Of a stretch of DNA of 64,000 nucleotides, positions 37,518 to 49,153 are shown in pieces. The DNA comes from Aliivibrio finisterrensis (lineage in GTDB: Bacteria; Pseudomonadota; Gammaproteobacteria; Enterobacterales; Vibrionaceae). Location: positions 1-64,000 of the forward strand of contig NZ_WBVP01000016.1 in the NCBI RefSeq assembly GCF_008933155.1, read 5' to 3'. The notes under the pieces are model-generated. The model saw only the letters and a list, made by a program, of their open reading frames with translations, was not told where the DNA came from and did no database searches. How positions within the stretch are numbered: the stretch's first letter is position 1; each line of letters opens with the position of its first letter. A program made the position numbers and the translations under genes.

Positions 37518-40500
37518 TTAATGAAGCTCTTCATGTTTCTTCACTAAACCAAAGTCAGCTAAAATGGCGTAAGCGGCTGGTATCATAAACAACACCAATA
37601 AGGTTGAAGTAAAGATACCAAAGACAATCGATACAACTAAGGGTTGAATAACTTGCGCCTGCAAACTGGTTTCTAATAACAAGGGTAATAACCCTGCAGC
37701 TGTCGTAATTGAGGTTAAAAATACCGCCCTAAAACGCTCACGACTTGCTTTGACCACTGACTCATAAACGGAATCACCATCATCAACATGGTGGCGTATG
37801 TACTGCACCAATAAAATCGAATCATTGACCACAATACCCGCTAAAGAAACAAACCCCATAATGCTTGGCATACTTAATGGGTGACCTAATAAAACGTGTC
37901 CCCATAACACGCCAATCAGCGCTAATGGTATCGCTAGCATCACCACAAACGGTTCTAAGTAGCTTCTAAATTGGAAGCTGAGAATAACAAATACCCCAAA
38001 CAGCCCAAGCATAAATCCAGTACCTATAGATTGCCCGGTTTCGGCTGAATCTTTCGCTTCCCCTTCAAAATCAAAACGCAGCCCTGGATATTTCTTTTTT
38101 AATTCCGGTGCGAGTTCTTTTTTAAATTGATTCAATATTTCTGTTGAACTCACCTGAGATGCATGAATATCTCCAAAGACACTTAAAGTTCTTAACCCAT
38201 TAATTCGCTGTATTCGCACGTAATTTCGTTGAAAATCCAGTGTTGTGATAGAGGCTAGAGGTATTTGTTCTCCGGTAGGCAAAATGATTGGGAAATTCTC
38301 TAAGGTATGCAAGTCACCCGCTTGTTGTTTATTTAAACGCACTTCAATTTCAATATTTTCAACACCAAATTGAATTTCATCCGCCGTTTGTCCAAAGTAA
38401 GCCGCGCGTAATTGATTAGCAATCAGTTGACCCGTCACACCAAAAGCTTCAGCTCCTGGGCGAAGTTTTACTAATACTTCTTCTTTCCCCATTCTCATAT
38501 CATCAAGCACACCATAAACGCCTGCAAAATCATTCAAATAAGCTTGAACTTCTAACGATGCTGACTTCAATGTGTGTAAGTTATCATCCATCATGCGAAT
38601 TTCAATCGCCCTTCCACCCGGTCCCATGGTTGGCTGCTTAAAAACCATAATTATTGGCTCTGCTAAATCTCCGACTTCTTCACGCCATGCATCAATAAAA
38701 TCATCAATTAAGGTATTTCGTTTTTCAGCCCCTAATAAATCTAAACGAATGGTCGCTAAGTGCGGACCAGATTCATTGGCGTCAGCGTTAGTGTTAAATT
38801 GCTCGGTAATATGCTCAACTAATGGTGTGCCACCTTCCTTTTCTTCACTCCAGTGTTTATTCAATTTATTCGCTGCATTAACAATCTTATCTACTACTAA
38901 CTCAGTTTGAGATAACGAAGAACCCGGCGGTAAAATAATACGTGCTTCGGCGATATCTCCATCTAACTCTGGAAAACCAACAAACTTTAACGCGCCACCA
39001 GATATCAAAGAAAAAGAAACCAATAAACTGGCGATAACGGCACCTAAAAATGCGTAGCGCCACTCTACCACCTTAGTTACCGCATTAACCAAGGTGGTAT
39101 TTCTAAAGTGCTCAAAACGCTCCAATACTTTCGTTTTAAATCCAGCAATAGGTTTTTCGTTTTTTGCTCTGTGTAATGAATGGCTTAAATGATTCGGTAG
39201 GATTAAAAATGCTTCAATAAGACTCAAGGAAAGCACTAAAATAAGAACCTGTGGAATAACCTTTAATACTGCCCCCATTTCTCCTTGCAAAAACATCAAG
39301 CTACCAAAAATACAGACCGTCGTTAAAAAAGAAGATAAAACACCAGGAAAGACTTTTTTAACACCGTTATAGACCGCATCATCAATCTCTTGCCCTCTAT
39401 CGAGATGAGAAGCGATGGATTCTGCAATCACAATCGCATCATCCATCATGATCCCGATGGCCATTAATAAGGCGACGAGAGACATGATATTGATAGAAAG
39501 CCCCAAGCTCGCCATTAAGAACAGTCCACCTAAAAAAGCCACGGGCAAACCAGCTGCAACCCAGAAAGAATAACGGAAAGTAAAAAACAACCACATGGTT
39601 AGAAAAACAAGAATGATCCCCTGCCACCCGTTTTTTACCATCATGGTTAAACGATCCCAAAGCAGTGATGATAGATCGTTAGTCATCTCTAATGTCACAC
39701 CATCTGGTGCGACTGATTGCTGATATTCAACAAACTCAGAAACACGATCTTTAATTCTCAATGCATCATCGGCTTTATTTTTGCGGATCTTAAGTACCGC
39801 TGATGGCTTACCATCAAACAGCACTTTCTGCTCATCAAGTTCAAAGCGATCAGTTATGGTTGCAATATCCCCAAGACGAAGTAATGCGCCATTCTCTGAT
39901 GCCCCAATCACCGTTTTTGCTAATTCTTCTGGCGTAGTTTTTCTCTCATTAAAGCGAATTAAAAAGTTTTTCTCCGGCGTTTCGATATTACCACTGGGCA
40001 ATTTAATGTTCTGTTGAGCTAATTGATTGGCAATATCACTGACATTCAATCCCAACTGACGAATCGCACTTTCATCCAACTCCACTCGATATTGATGATC
40101 AGAAAAACCACTCACTTCAACGAGTGATACATCGTAATCAAGTTTTAAGCTTTGTTTTAATTTCTCTGCATATGCTTTTAATTCTGGCCATGTGGTATCT
40201 GCGGTAATCGCAACATCCACCACAGGTTCGTTCCAATCAAGCTCTTGAACAATTGGGGATTCAATCTCTTTTGGAAAGTCACTAATTGAGTCAATTTGAG
40301 TTTGTACATCCACCAACATACGTCCAATATCGGCTTTTTCATTCAACTTAATAATCAGCCGAGCTGAACCTTCTATTGCTTCACATTTGGTTTCCTCAAT
40401 ATGACCTAAGCCATCAACGGCGTCTTCCATACGGATACAAATGCTCTCTTCCACCTCTTGTGGAGAAGCCCCTGGGTAGACAACACCAGCTAAAATATAA

Positions 40501-40622
40501 GGAGGACTAAATTCAGGAAATGTCTCTCGTTTTAATTGAGGTAAAGAAACCAAACCAAGCAGCAATATAGTGAGCATTAATAAGTTAGCAGCGGTTGGAT
40601 GACGAGCAAAAAACTTGATCAT
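37518..40622 (-). CDS. RND-family efflux transporter permease
   Basis: This 1034-residue inner-membrane pump has the RND duplication of 12 helices and two large periplasmic loops. The proton-relay acidic pair is visible in LLMAIGIMMDDAIVIAESIA. The mate half has GFVSLAGIVVNDSILLVQYI. It follows its membrane-fusion protein gene with a 4-base overlap, so they form a unit. No outer-membrane channel gene is adjacent, so it presumably uses a TolC elsewhere. The substrate cannot be deduced. Confidence 0.92.
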   Translation of the reverse strand: MIKFFARHPTAANLLMLTILLLGLVSLPQLKRETFPEFSPPYILAGVVYPGASPQEVEESICIRMEDAVDGLGHIEETKCEAIEGSARLIIKLNEKADIGRMLVDVQTQIDSISDFPKEIESPIVQELDWNEPVVDVAITADTTWPELKAYAEKLKQSLKLDYDVSLVEVSGFSDHQYRVELDESAIRQLGLNVSDIANQLAQQNIKLPSGNIETPEKNFLIRFNERKTTPEELAKTVIGASENGALLRLGDIATITDRFELDEQKVLFDGKPSAVLKIRKNKADDALRIKDRVSEFVEYQQSVAPDGVTLEMTNDLSSLLWDRLTMMVKNGWQGIILVFLTMWLFFTFRYSFWVAAGLPVAFLGGLFLMASLGLSINIMSLVALLMAIGIMMDDAIVIAESIASHLDRGQEIDDAVYNGVKKVFPGVLSSFLTTVCIFGSLMFLQGEMGAVLKVIPQVLILVLSLSLIEAFLILPNHLSHSLHRAKNEKPIAGFKTKVLERFEHFRNTTLVNAVTKVVEWRYAFLGAVIASLLVSFSLISGGALKFVGFPELDGDIAEARIILPPGSSLSQTELVVDKIVNAANKLNKHWSEEKEGGTPLVEHITEQFNTNADANESGPHLATIRLDLLGAEKRNTLIDDFIDAWREEVGDLAEPIIMVFKQPTMGPGGRAIEIRMMDDNLHTLKSASLEVQAYLNDFAGVYGVLDDMRMGKEEVLVKLRPGAEAFGVTGQLIANQLRAAYFGQTADEIQFGVENIEIEVRLNKQQAGDLHTLENFPIILPTGEQIPLASITTLDFQRNYVRIQRINGLRTLSVFGDIHASQVSSTEILNQFKKELAPELKKKYPGLRFDFEGEAKDSAETGQSIGTGFMLGLFGVFVILSFQFRSYLEPFVVMLAIPLALIGVLWGHVLLGHPLSMPSIMGFVSLAGIVVNDSILLVQYIRHHVDDGDSVYESVVKASRERFRAVFLTSITTAAGLLPLLLETSLQAQVIQPLVVSIVFGIFTSTLLVLFMIPAAYAILADFGLVKKHEELH

Positions 40623-41947
40623 TGCACAGGCTCCTTATCAATATTTGAGTTAGCCAAGCGCAGTTGCATACCATTAATCGCAGGAAGCAGATCATTTAAG
40701 ATCAAACGATCATTATTTTTAATATCTCCGATCACGACGACTTGGTTAGTGCGTCGATAAATAATCTCAATCGGAAGGATAGTTAATTTGTTATCTTGCC
40801 CCAACAAATAGATCTTATCGCCATGCAAAGCACTTTCAGGGATCACCCACTGCTCTGACGCTTCACCCTCTATCCTTGCTTTCACAAACATCCCATTCAC
40901 TAATGGTGGTAATGAGTTGGGTTGAAAAACACGGTAGTCTTGATCTATTTCTAAAATGACGCCAACCGTCGCTTGATTTGAATCGACCGTTTCACTAATA
41001 CGAGCGACTTTCGCTTCCCATTCAGCATCAAAGCGACCACTGCTTAATTCCACATTCGCCGTTAATGGTAATGAATCAATATTTGGCATGCCCCGATCAC
41101 TTACCTCAAAGGCTTTCACACTCTGAGCTAATGTTTGCATGTCATGAATAGAGATTTGAGCTTCCACCTCCATGGTTTGAATTCCATGAGCAATGAACAT
41201 GATTTGCTGCAGATTAACCACTTGTTCAGCTTCAATATCCACCTCAGAAATACGCACATCCGCTGGTAATATAATCGATGTTTTTGCTAAAGAACGTTGC
41301 GCTTCTTCTAATTTTGCTTGGTTTACCTTAACCATGGCCGCGGCCACTTTTCTCTCATCAGGCAATAATAAAATTTGATTTTGAATATCTTGAACGACTT
41401 TTTTTTGCGCCAAATAAGACTGATTCTGCTGATCTAAATCCGATAGAGATGTCAGGCCTTTTTTCTGAAGATTAACCTTACGGCTAAGCTCTTTCTTACT
41501 GATAGATAATCGGTTCTTTTCTATTTTGAGTGTATTTCGAATATTTTTTTCTTCTAAGCCCACTTTTGCTAATTGAGTTTGGCTCGACCCTAAGTCCGCT
41601 TCTGCTTGAGCCAATTTCAACTCATAATCAAGCGGGTCTATTCTCAGTACTTCAGTTCCGGCTAATAAGATATTTCCTTTATTTAACTCAGGGTGACGAT
41701 AAACCACTTTTCCTGATACTTCAGCAATGGCTTTCCATTCAAACTTAGGTCTAACTTTTCCATAACCAATGGCTTGAGGGGCAATAAATTTAGGTTCTAA
41801 CATTTGGATATTAACGACTTTTGAACGGTCTTCAAGCGGCTTAGTTTCGGCATCGGGACGCAATTTCGTGATGGTAATAAGAACAATCACACCAACCGCA
41901 ACAACTGGAAAAAAGAGGAATTTTTTATTTATTTTCATTATGAGCAT
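40619..41947 (-). CDS. RND efflux membrane-fusion protein (HlyD family)
   Basis: This 442-residue periplasmic adaptor has an N-terminal membrane anchor at about residues 10-29, the biotinyl-lipoyl segment, a coiled-coil hairpin around residues 90-220, and the beta-barrel domain. It bridges the RND pump and an outer-membrane channel. The ATG at 41947 has AGAAGAG upstream. An ATG three codons later is also possible. It is divergent from the leucine operon and its promoter lies in the shared 240-bp region. Confidence 0.9.
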   Translation of the reverse strand: MLIMKINKKFLFFPVVAVGVIVLITITKLRPDAETKPLEDRSKVVNIQMLEPKFIAPQAIGYGKVRPKFEWKAIAEVSGKVVYRHPELNKGNILLAGTEVLRIDPLDYELKLAQAEADLGSSQTQLAKVGLEEKNIRNTLKIEKNRLSISKKELSRKVNLQKKGLTSLSDLDQQNQSYLAQKKVVQDIQNQILLLPDERKVAAAMVKVNQAKLEEAQRSLAKTSIILPADVRISEVDIEAEQVVNLQQIMFIAHGIQTMEVEAQISIHDMQTLAQSVKAFEVSDRGMPNIDSLPLTANVELSSGRFDAEWEAKVARISETVDSNQATVGVILEIDQDYRVFQPNSLPPLVNGMFVKARIEGEASEQWVIPESALHGDKIYLLGQDNKLTILPIEIIYRRTNQVVVIGDIKNNDRLILNDLLPAINGMQLRLANSNIDKEPVQ

Positions 41948-42123
41948 CTCTTCTGTTTACTTAACTTCATACCAGATAAATACTTACTAGTTTTTAATTG
42001 TACTCTTAAGAATTAAAAATACGCTTACCTTTGTATAAAAACGCATCATAGCAATCGTTTTCTTTCATTTTTTAACATTTAATCAAAAAAACATCCACAT
42101 GATGTAAAAAAGTCAATTAAAGG

Positions 42124-42152
42124 TTGACGATATTAACCAAGTACGATATTAC
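42124..42152 (+). promoter_or_regulatory. Predicted leucine-operon promoter
   Basis: TTGACG (42124-42129) and TATTAC (42147-42152) are 17 bp apart, about 34 bp upstream of the leader peptide start. The position is as expected for attenuation control. Confidence 0.6.
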
Positions 42153-42185
42153 TTTGTTAATTATTTTTTATGGATTGTATTTCAA

Positions 42186-42248
42186 ATGAAAACATTATCT
42201 TCTTTTGCTTTAAACCTCCTCCTTATCGTGAACATCTTACGCGGGTAG
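42186..42248 (+). CDS. leuL: leu operon leader peptide
   Basis: A 20-codon ORF (MKTLSSFALNLLLIVNILRG) contains six leucine codons including three in a row. TTA and CTC/CTT types are used. It is followed by a terminator hairpin before leuA. This is the classic arrangement in which leucyl-tRNA shortage stalls the ribosome and prevents termination. It is too short for gene finders. Confidence 0.85.
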   Translation: MKTLSSFALNLLLIVNILRG

Positions 42249-42282
42249 GTTATGGACCAAAAGAAACCATAAACTAAATTTT

Positions 42283-42311
42283 AAAACCCGCTAACCATGG
42301 CGGGTTTTTTT
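42283..42311 (+). terminator. leu operon attenuator
   Basis: AAACCCGC and GCGGGTTT arms around an 8-base loop precede a run of T, between the leader peptide and leuA. The G/C-rich end of the leader ORF (CGCGGGT) can form an alternative pairing with the descending arm, consistent with an antiterminator switch. Confidence 0.85.
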
Positions 42312-42359
42312 ATGGATATCCGCCATCAAGGCGAATGACAAACACAAGGAAGCAGGCCC

Positions 42360-43907
42360 ATGAGCGATAAAGTCATTATCTTCGACACCACCTTACGTGA
42401 TGGCGAACAAGCACTATCAGCAAGTTTAACCGTAAAAGAAAAATTGCAGATTGCGTACGCACTTGAACGCCTGGGAGTTGATGTTATTGAAGCCGGCTTT
42501 CCTGTGTCATCTCCGGGTGATTTTGAATCGGTTCAAACCATTGCAAAACACATTAAAAACAGTCGAATTTGTGGTCTTTCTCGTGCTGTTGCAAAAGATA
42601 TTGATGCGGCAGCTGAAGCGTTAAAAGTCGCTGAAGCATTCAGAATCCACACCTTTATTTCAACGTCGACGGTTCACGTTCAAGATAAATTGCGTCGTAG
42701 CTACGATGATGTGGTCGAAATGGGAATAAAAGCAGTTAAGCACGCTCGTAAATATACTGATGATGTTGAGTTTTCTTGTGAAGATGCAGGCCGAACCCCA
42801 ATTGATAACCTTTGTCGTATGGTTGAAGCAGCCATTAATGCTGGCGCAAATACCATCAATATTCCAGACACGGTGGGTTACACCATCCCAGGTGAATTTG
42901 GGGGTATTGTTCAGCAATTATTCAATCGTGTTCCAAACATCGATAAAGCAATCATCTCTGTCCATTGTCATGATGATTTGGGTATGTCAGTGGCCAACTC
43001 TATTGCAGCTGTTCAAGCTGGAGCTCGACAAGTTGAAGGCACTATTAATGGTATTGGTGAGCGTGCAGGTAACTGTTCTCTAGAAGAAATCGCGATGATT
43101 CTACAGACTCGGTCAGACTATCTAGGCGTTCATACGGGCCTTAAAAATGATGAAATCCACCGCACCAGTAAATTGGTAAGCCAACTGTGTAATATGCCAA
43201 TTCAGAGCAATAAGGCTATCGTAGGCGCAAACGCCTTTAGCCACTCATCTGGCATTCATCAAGATGGCATGCTTAAGAATAAAAACACTTACGAAATCAT
43301 GACACCAGAATCGATTGGCCTTAAAAACCAAGCGCTAAATCTAACCAGTCGTTCAGGTCGTGCAGCAGTAAAAAGCCACATGGATGAAATGGGTTATAAA
43401 GAAGACGAATACAACCTAGATACCCTTTATGCTGATTTCGTAAAACTGGCAGATCGCAAAGGACAAGTATTTGATTACGATTTAGAAGCACTAATGCATT
43501 TTGCTAATCTTCGCGATGAAGATGACTTCTATAAGTTGAACTACCTGAGTGTGCAATCAGGCAGTGTTATGGCAACTACAAGCATCAAACTACTTTGTGG
43601 TGATGAAGAGAAATGCGAAGCTGCTGTCGGTAATGGTCCTGTTGATGCTCTTTATCAGTGTATCTATAAGCTAACAGGCTATGAGATTGTTCTAGATAAG
43701 TTTGACTTAACCGCGAAAGGTGAAGGTGAAGATGGCTTAGGACAAGCAGACATTATTGCTAATTACAAAGGCCGCAAGTATCACGGTACCGGCTTAGCGA
43801 CCGATATTATCGAAGCATCAGGGCAAGCACTGCTTCACGTAATTAATAGCATTCACCGTGCCGATCAAATTGCTGAAATTAAGCAAAAGAAAATTGCTGC
43901 AGTTTAA
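42360..43907 (+). CDS. leuA: 2-isopropylmalate synthase LeuA
   Basis: LeuA condenses acetyl-CoA and 2-oxoisovalerate, the first committed step to leucine. The 515-residue protein has [16 protein letters not shown] (residues 8-23), the metal-binding [13 protein letters not shown], and the C-terminal regulatory LeuA_dimer domain with the acidic segments of leucine feedback control. AAGGA precedes the ATG. It heads leuABCD behind the attenuator. Confidence 0.97.
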   Translation: MSDKVIIFDTTLRDGEQALSASLTVKEKLQIAYALERLGVDVIEAGFPVSSPGDFESVQTIAKHIKNSRICGLSRAVAKDIDAAAEALKVAEAFRIHTFISTSTVHVQDKLRRSYDDVVEMGIKAVKHARKYTDDVEFSCEDAGRTPIDNLCRMVEAAINAGANTINIPDTVGYTIPGEFGGIVQQLFNRVPNIDKAIISVHCHDDLGMSVANSIAAVQAGARQVEGTINGIGERAGNCSLEEIAMILQTRSDYLGVHTGLKNDEIHRTSKLVSQLCNMPIQSNKAIVGANAFSHSSGIHQDGMLKNKNTYEIMTPESIGLKNQALNLTSRSGRAAVKSHMDEMGYKEDEYNLDTLYADFVKLADRKGQVFDYDLEALMHFANLRDEDDFYKLNYLSVQSGSVMATTSIKLLCGDEEKCEAAVGNGPVDALYQCIYKLTGYEIVLDKFDLTAKGEGEDGLGQADIIANYKGRKYHGTGLATDIIEASGQALLHVINSIHRADQIAEIKQKKIAAV

Positions 43908-43925
43908 GTGTCCAAAAGAATGTTA

Positions 43926-43954
43926 AATCAGAGAAGTATCACTCTTCTCTGATT
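43926..43954 (+). other. Hairpin between leuA and leuB
   Basis: Perfect 11-bp arms AATCAGAGAAG and CTTCTCTGATT with a 7-base loop TATCACT lie in the 81-bp gap. No T run follows, so it should not be a full terminator. It may stabilise the leuA mRNA end or partly block transcription. Confidence 0.75.
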
Positions 43955-43979
43955 AAGCAAATTAGATAGAAAAGATTAA

Positions 43980-45080
<1,101 letters not shown>

Positions 45081-45095
45081 TTCAAGGAAGAAGCA

Positions 45096-46511
45096 ATGGC
45101 TAACGCAAAAACATTATACGAAAAAATTTACGATGCCCATGTTGCTGTTGCAGCAAAAGGCGAAACCCCTATTCTATACATCGATCGCCATTTGGTACAC
45201 GAAGTGACTTCGCCACAAGCGTTCGATGGGTTACGTGAAAAAGGTCGTAAAGTTCGCCAAGTAGGTAAAACTTTCGCAACAATGGATCATAACGTATCGA
45301 CACAAACTAAAGACATTAATGCCTCTGGTGAAATGGCTCGCATCCAAATGGAAACACTGTCTAAAAACTGTGAAGAATTTGGCGTAACCCTTTATGACCT
45401 AAACCATAAATACCAAGGTATTGTGCACGTAATGGGGCCTGAACTGGGCATTACTCTACCGGGCATGACGATTGTTTGTGGTGATTCACACACTGCAACT
45501 CACGGTGCATTTGGTTCATTGGCATTTGGTATCGGTACTTCTGAAGTTGAACACGTACTAGCAACACAAACGCTAAAACAAGCGCGCGCGAAAACCATGA
45601 AGATCGAAGTGAAAGGTAAAGTCGCAGAAGGCATCACAGCAAAAGATATCGTGCTTGCGATCATAGGTAAAACAACGGCTGCAGGTGGCACTGGCTACGT
45701 GGTTGAATTCTGTGGTGAAGCAATTACCGACCTTACGATGGAAGGTCGTATGACGGTATGTAACATGGCAATCGAATTAGGTGCTAAAGCAGGCCTTATC
45801 GCACCAGACCAAACCACATTTGATTACATTACTGACCGTAAATTCTCACCTCAAGGCGAAGACTTAACGGCGGCTATCGAATACTGGTCATCACTAAAAA
45901 CGGACGATAATGCAAAATTTGATGCGGTAGTAACACTTGAAGCCTCTGAAATTAAACCTCAAGTCACTTGGGGCACAAATCCAGGTCAAGTAATCGCCGT
46001 TGATCAACCAATTCCTGCTCCTGAGAGTTTTTCTGACCCAGTAGAAAAAGCGTCCGCTGAGAAAGCATTAGCTTACATGGGCCTTGAAGCGGGTAAATCC
46101 CTGTCTGATTACAATGTAGATAAAGTATTTGTAGGCTCTTGTACTAACTCACGTATCGAAGACATGCGTGCTGCTGCTGCCGTAGCAAAGGGCAATAAAG
46201 TCGCTGCTCATGTTCAAGCGTTAATTGTTCCTGGTTCTGAGCAAGTAAAAGCACAAGCTGAAAAAGAAGGTCTCGATGTGATCTTTAAAGAAGCGGGCTT
46301 TGAATGGCGTTTACCTGGTTGTTCAATGTGTCTTGCTATGAACAACGACCGTTTAGGTCCACAAGAACGTTGTGCATCAACATCTAACCGTAATTTTGAA
46401 GGTCGCCAAGGCCGTGATGGTCGAACTCACCTAGTTAGCCCTGCAATGGCAGCAGCAGCGGCAATTGCAGGCCACTTTGTTGATATTCGAACTATTACAG
46501 AACAAGCATAA
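45096..46511 (+). CDS. leuC: 3-isopropylmalate dehydratase large subunit LeuC
   Basis: LeuC with LeuD isomerises 2- to 3-isopropylmalate. The 471-residue aconitase-type protein has [21 protein letters not shown] and the three [4Fe-4S] cysteines in [11 protein letters not shown] and [11 protein letters not shown]. It starts 15 bp after leuB. Confidence 0.97.
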   Translation: MANAKTLYEKIYDAHVAVAAKGETPILYIDRHLVHEVTSPQAFDGLREKGRKVRQVGKTFATMDHNVSTQTKDINASGEMARIQMETLSKNCEEFGVTLYDLNHKYQGIVHVMGPELGITLPGMTIVCGDSHTATHGAFGSLAFGIGTSEVEHVLATQTLKQARAKTMKIEVKGKVAEGITAKDIVLAIIGKTTAAGGTGYVVEFCGEAITDLTMEGRMTVCNMAIELGAKAGLIAPDQTTFDYITDRKFSPQGEDLTAAIEYWSSLKTDDNAKFDAVVTLEASEIKPQVTWGTNPGQVIAVDQPIPAPESFSDPVEKASAEKALAYMGLEAGKSLSDYNVDKVFVGSCTNSRIEDMRAAAAVAKGNKVAAHVQALIVPGSEQVKAQAEKEGLDVIFKEAGFEWRLPGCSMCLAMNNDRLGPQERCASTSNRNFEGRQGRDGRTHLVSPAMAAAAAIAGHFVDIRTITEQA

Positions 46512-46522
46512 AGGAATTTACT

Positions 46523-47125
46523 ATGTCAGGTTTTAAGCAACATACAGGTCTAGTCGTTCCTTTAGATACGGCAAATATCGATACTGATGCAATCATTCCA
46601 AAGCAGTTTCTACAAAAAGTAAATCGCATTGGTTTTGGTAAACACTTATTTCACGATTGGCGTTTTCTTGATGATGCTGGTGAGCAAGAAAATCCAGAAT
46701 TTGTAATGAATGCCCTACGCTATCAAGGCGCTAGTATTCTCCTTGCTCGTGAAAATTTTGGTTGTGGTTCATCTCGTGAACACGCACCTTGGGCGTTGGC
46801 TGATTACGGCATCCAAGTGATGATCGCACCAAGCTTTGCTGATATTTTTTATGGCAACTCAATCAACAACCAAATGGTTCCAGTTCGCCTGACCGAATCT
46901 GAAGTTGATGAAATATTTCAGTTCGTTGAAGCGAATGAAGGTGCTGAAGTAACCGTTGATTTAGAAGCAATGTTAGTGACTGCTAACAATAAACAGTATT
47001 CTTTTGAAATTGATGAATTTCGTCGCCATTGTCTGTTAAATGGTTTGGATAATATCGGACTGACACTGCAACACACCGATAAAATTTCGGAATATGAAGC
47101 AAAGATTCCAGACTTTTTAAAATAG
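46523..47125 (+). CDS. leuD: 3-isopropylmalate dehydratase small subunit LeuD
   Basis: LeuD is the swivelling small subunit of isopropylmalate isomerase. The 200-residue product has the signature [19 protein letters not shown] and the N-terminal [14 protein letters not shown]. It starts 11 bp after leuC with AAGGAAT upstream and closes the operon, followed by a terminator. Confidence 0.97.
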   Translation: MSGFKQHTGLVVPLDTANIDTDAIIPKQFLQKVNRIGFGKHLFHDWRFLDDAGEQENPEFVMNALRYQGASILLARENFGCGSSREHAPWALADYGIQVMIAPSFADIFYGNSINNQMVPVRLTESEVDEIFQFVEANEGAEVTVDLEAMLVTANNKQYSFEIDEFRRHCLLNGLDNIGLTLQHTDKISEYEAKIPDFLK

Positions 47126-47137
47126 GATTAAGGAAAT

Positions 47138-47176
47138 AATAGAGGTTGATATGAACGTATCAACCTCTATTTTGTC
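47138..47176 (+). terminator. Terminator of leuABCD
   Basis: Perfect 14-bp arms AATAGAGGTTGATA and TATCAACCTCTATT with a 6-base loop lie just past leuD and are followed by TTGTCT, a short U-rich tail. Confidence 0.8.
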
Positions 47177-47221
47177 TATAAAACTAAATAATTATTAGTA
47201 AACAAAAGTCAGGTACCTTTT

Positions 47222-48001
47222 ATGAAAATCCTTATTCCCTCTTTACTTTTGCTTTTCTCATTCAATACGTTCGCTGCACCAAAATCTGAACTTTGGGATT
47301 ATTGGGATGTGAGTAATGAAAAAAATGCCACCACCATCTCTCACCAGTATTGGCAACAGACCTTAGATAAATATCTCATTAATAAAGGAGAATTCACGCT
47401 TTTTGATTATGCTAACGTCACAGATGCCGACGAACGAACTCTTAACAGCTATTTACGCCAAATGAGCCGTATTGATCCGAGAGAGTATAAAAAAGCAGAG
47501 CAATACGCTTATTGGGCTAACCTTTACAATGCAATCACAGTAAAAATTATTTTGGATAATTACCCTATCAAATCGATTACTAAATTAGGTGGGCTATTTA
47601 GCTTCGGGCCTTGGGATGAAGAAGTCGTTATTGTTACAGGAAAAATCCTGACCCTTAATGACATTGAACATCGCATTTTAAGACCTATTTGGAATGATCC
47701 TAGAACGCATTATGCGGTTAATTGTGCAAGTTTAGGCTGCCCTAACTTACAACCAAAAGCCTTCACCGCTAGAAACAGCGATAAATTATTAGATAAAGCA
47801 GCAACCGAATTCATTAACAGTAACAAGGGAGTATTGATTCAAGAAGATAAAGTCCAACTATCCTCTATTTATGATTGGTTTGCTGTCGATTTTGGGGATC
47901 ACCAACAACTATTTGAGCACCTAAAAAAATATCGCCCAGAATTAAAACCATTCAAAGGCGATATTCGCTATAACTACGACTGGTCATTGAATAAACAATA
48001 A
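47222..48001 (+). CDS. DUF547 domain-containing secreted protein
   Basis: This 259-residue protein has a signal peptide cleaved near residue 18 (TFAA) and the DUF547 domain with YAYWANLYNAITVKIIL, WDEEVVIV and HYAVNCASLGCPNL. DUF547 proteins have a conserved cysteine/histidine/asparagine core reminiscent of cysteine-peptidase folds. Here Cys and His are visible in the VNCASLGCPN and THYAVN segments. No function is established. It stands alone after the leu terminator and is convergent with djlA, 13 bp apart. Confidence 0.85.
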   Translation: MKILIPSLLLLFSFNTFAAPKSELWDYWDVSNEKNATTISHQYWQQTLDKYLINKGEFTLFDYANVTDADERTLNSYLRQMSRIDPREYKKAEQYAYWANLYNAITVKIILDNYPIKSITKLGGLFSFGPWDEEVVIVTGKILTLNDIEHRILRPIWNDPRTHYAVNCASLGCPNLQPKAFTARNSDKLLDKAATEFINSNKGVLIQEDKVQLSSIYDWFAVDFGDHQQLFEHLKKYRPELKPFKGDIRYNYDWSLNKQ

Positions 48002-48014
48002 AAATACAGAGGGA

Positions 48015-48863
48015 TTACTTAATCCCTTTGGCCTTTTTAATTAAGTCATAAGCACCTTGGATCTCTTGCGCTTTTTCTTTTGCCATTTCCATCATCTCAG
48101 GTGGCAAACCTTTTGCTACCAACTTATCTGGGTGATGCTCATTCATTAGTTTACGGTGGGCACGCTTAATTGTTTTAGCATCGGCATCTTCATTAATACC
48201 CAATAAATTATAGGCATCTTTTAATTGATCAGCGGAACTGGCTTGCTGCCATTGACCATGATTTTGTTGTGAACCACCCTGACCAGAAAAGCCACCACTG
48301 CGCTGAAAACGAAAAGCCGCTTCTTGCATTTTTAAACGCTTTTCAAGCTGCGCAGCACTGAAGCCAAGTTCTTCAGCAACAATGTGTAAAATATCACGCT
48401 CACTTGGGTGAATATCACCATCCGCAATGGCAGATGCTATTTGTAGCTCTAAAAAGAATTGCAACAAATCATAGCGGCCACCGGTAATTGAGCGGATTTT
48501 CTGTAAGGTTTCACGCAATGGAAAATCGTTTTCTTTACCTTCTCTAAACGCTTCTTGAGCTTCTTTTTTCTGCTCGCCGCTTAAATTCATGCGATCCATC
48601 ATCATTGATGCTAATTGGATTTCTTGTGCTGTCACCTGCCCTTTTGCTTTCGCTATATGCCCCATAACGGCAAAAGCGGCATGGAAAAACTCTGCTTGTT
48701 TTTGAGTTTGAGAAGCTCCTCCAGTTTGAAAAGTAAAGCCACGGTTTGCCATGCGCTTTGCTTTATCAAATTGATGACCAATAAAGATCCCTAATGCAGC
48801 GCCAAAAAAGCCACCAAATAAGAAACCAAAAAAACCACCTAATATTTTGCCAAATATTTGCAT
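48015..48863 (-). CDS. djlA: Membrane-anchored DnaJ-like co-chaperone DjlA
   Basis: DjlA stimulates DnaK at the cytoplasmic face of the inner membrane. The 282-residue product has an N-terminal membrane helix (about residues 6-28, GGFFGFLFGGFFGAALGIF), a TerB domain in the middle and a C-terminal J domain with the HPD motif (MNEHHPDKL). I start it at the ATG at 48863, just before MQIFGKILGG. A longer reading from 48875 would add four residues. It is divergent from lptD, as in E. coli. Confidence 0.93.
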   Translation of the reverse strand: MQIFGKILGGFFGFLFGGFFGAALGIFIGHQFDKAKRMANRGFTFQTGGASQTQKQAEFFHAAFAVMGHIAKAKGQVTAQEIQLASMMMDRMNLSGEQKKEAQEAFREGKENDFPLRETLQKIRSITGGRYDLLQFFLELQIASAIADGDIHPSERDILHIVAEELGFSAAQLEKRLKMQEAAFRFQRSGGFSGQGGSQQNHGQWQQASSADQLKDAYNLLGINEDADAKTIKRAHRKLMNEHHPDKLVAKGLPPEMMEMAKEKAQEIQGAYDLIKKAKGIK

Positions 48864-49153
48864 TTTATATTCCAATTATTGAATTATTCTATTTTTACTC
48901 GGTCACATAATTCTACTTAACCACATAACGGGCAAACGCAGCATCTTACTTTGCAGCCAACCAACATCAAGATACAGGATTCAGGGTATCATCAACAGAA
49001 GCAATTGCAGAAAAATAACTGAGTTGAATGAGATGATAGCCGCATCTTAAGGTGGTTTGGGCATAGCTTTTGCTTTATTATAAAGCAGTGACTCTGTCTA
49101 ATATCATTGAGTATATCAGCGGATTAATATAACGAACAGGAACGTCTATCTCG

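Noticed and set aside
48966-48990. Short palindrome GATAC...GTATC with AGGATTC between djlA and lptD
   Set aside because: Too short to call an element alone. Mentioned only as a possible relic of the heptamer repeat family.
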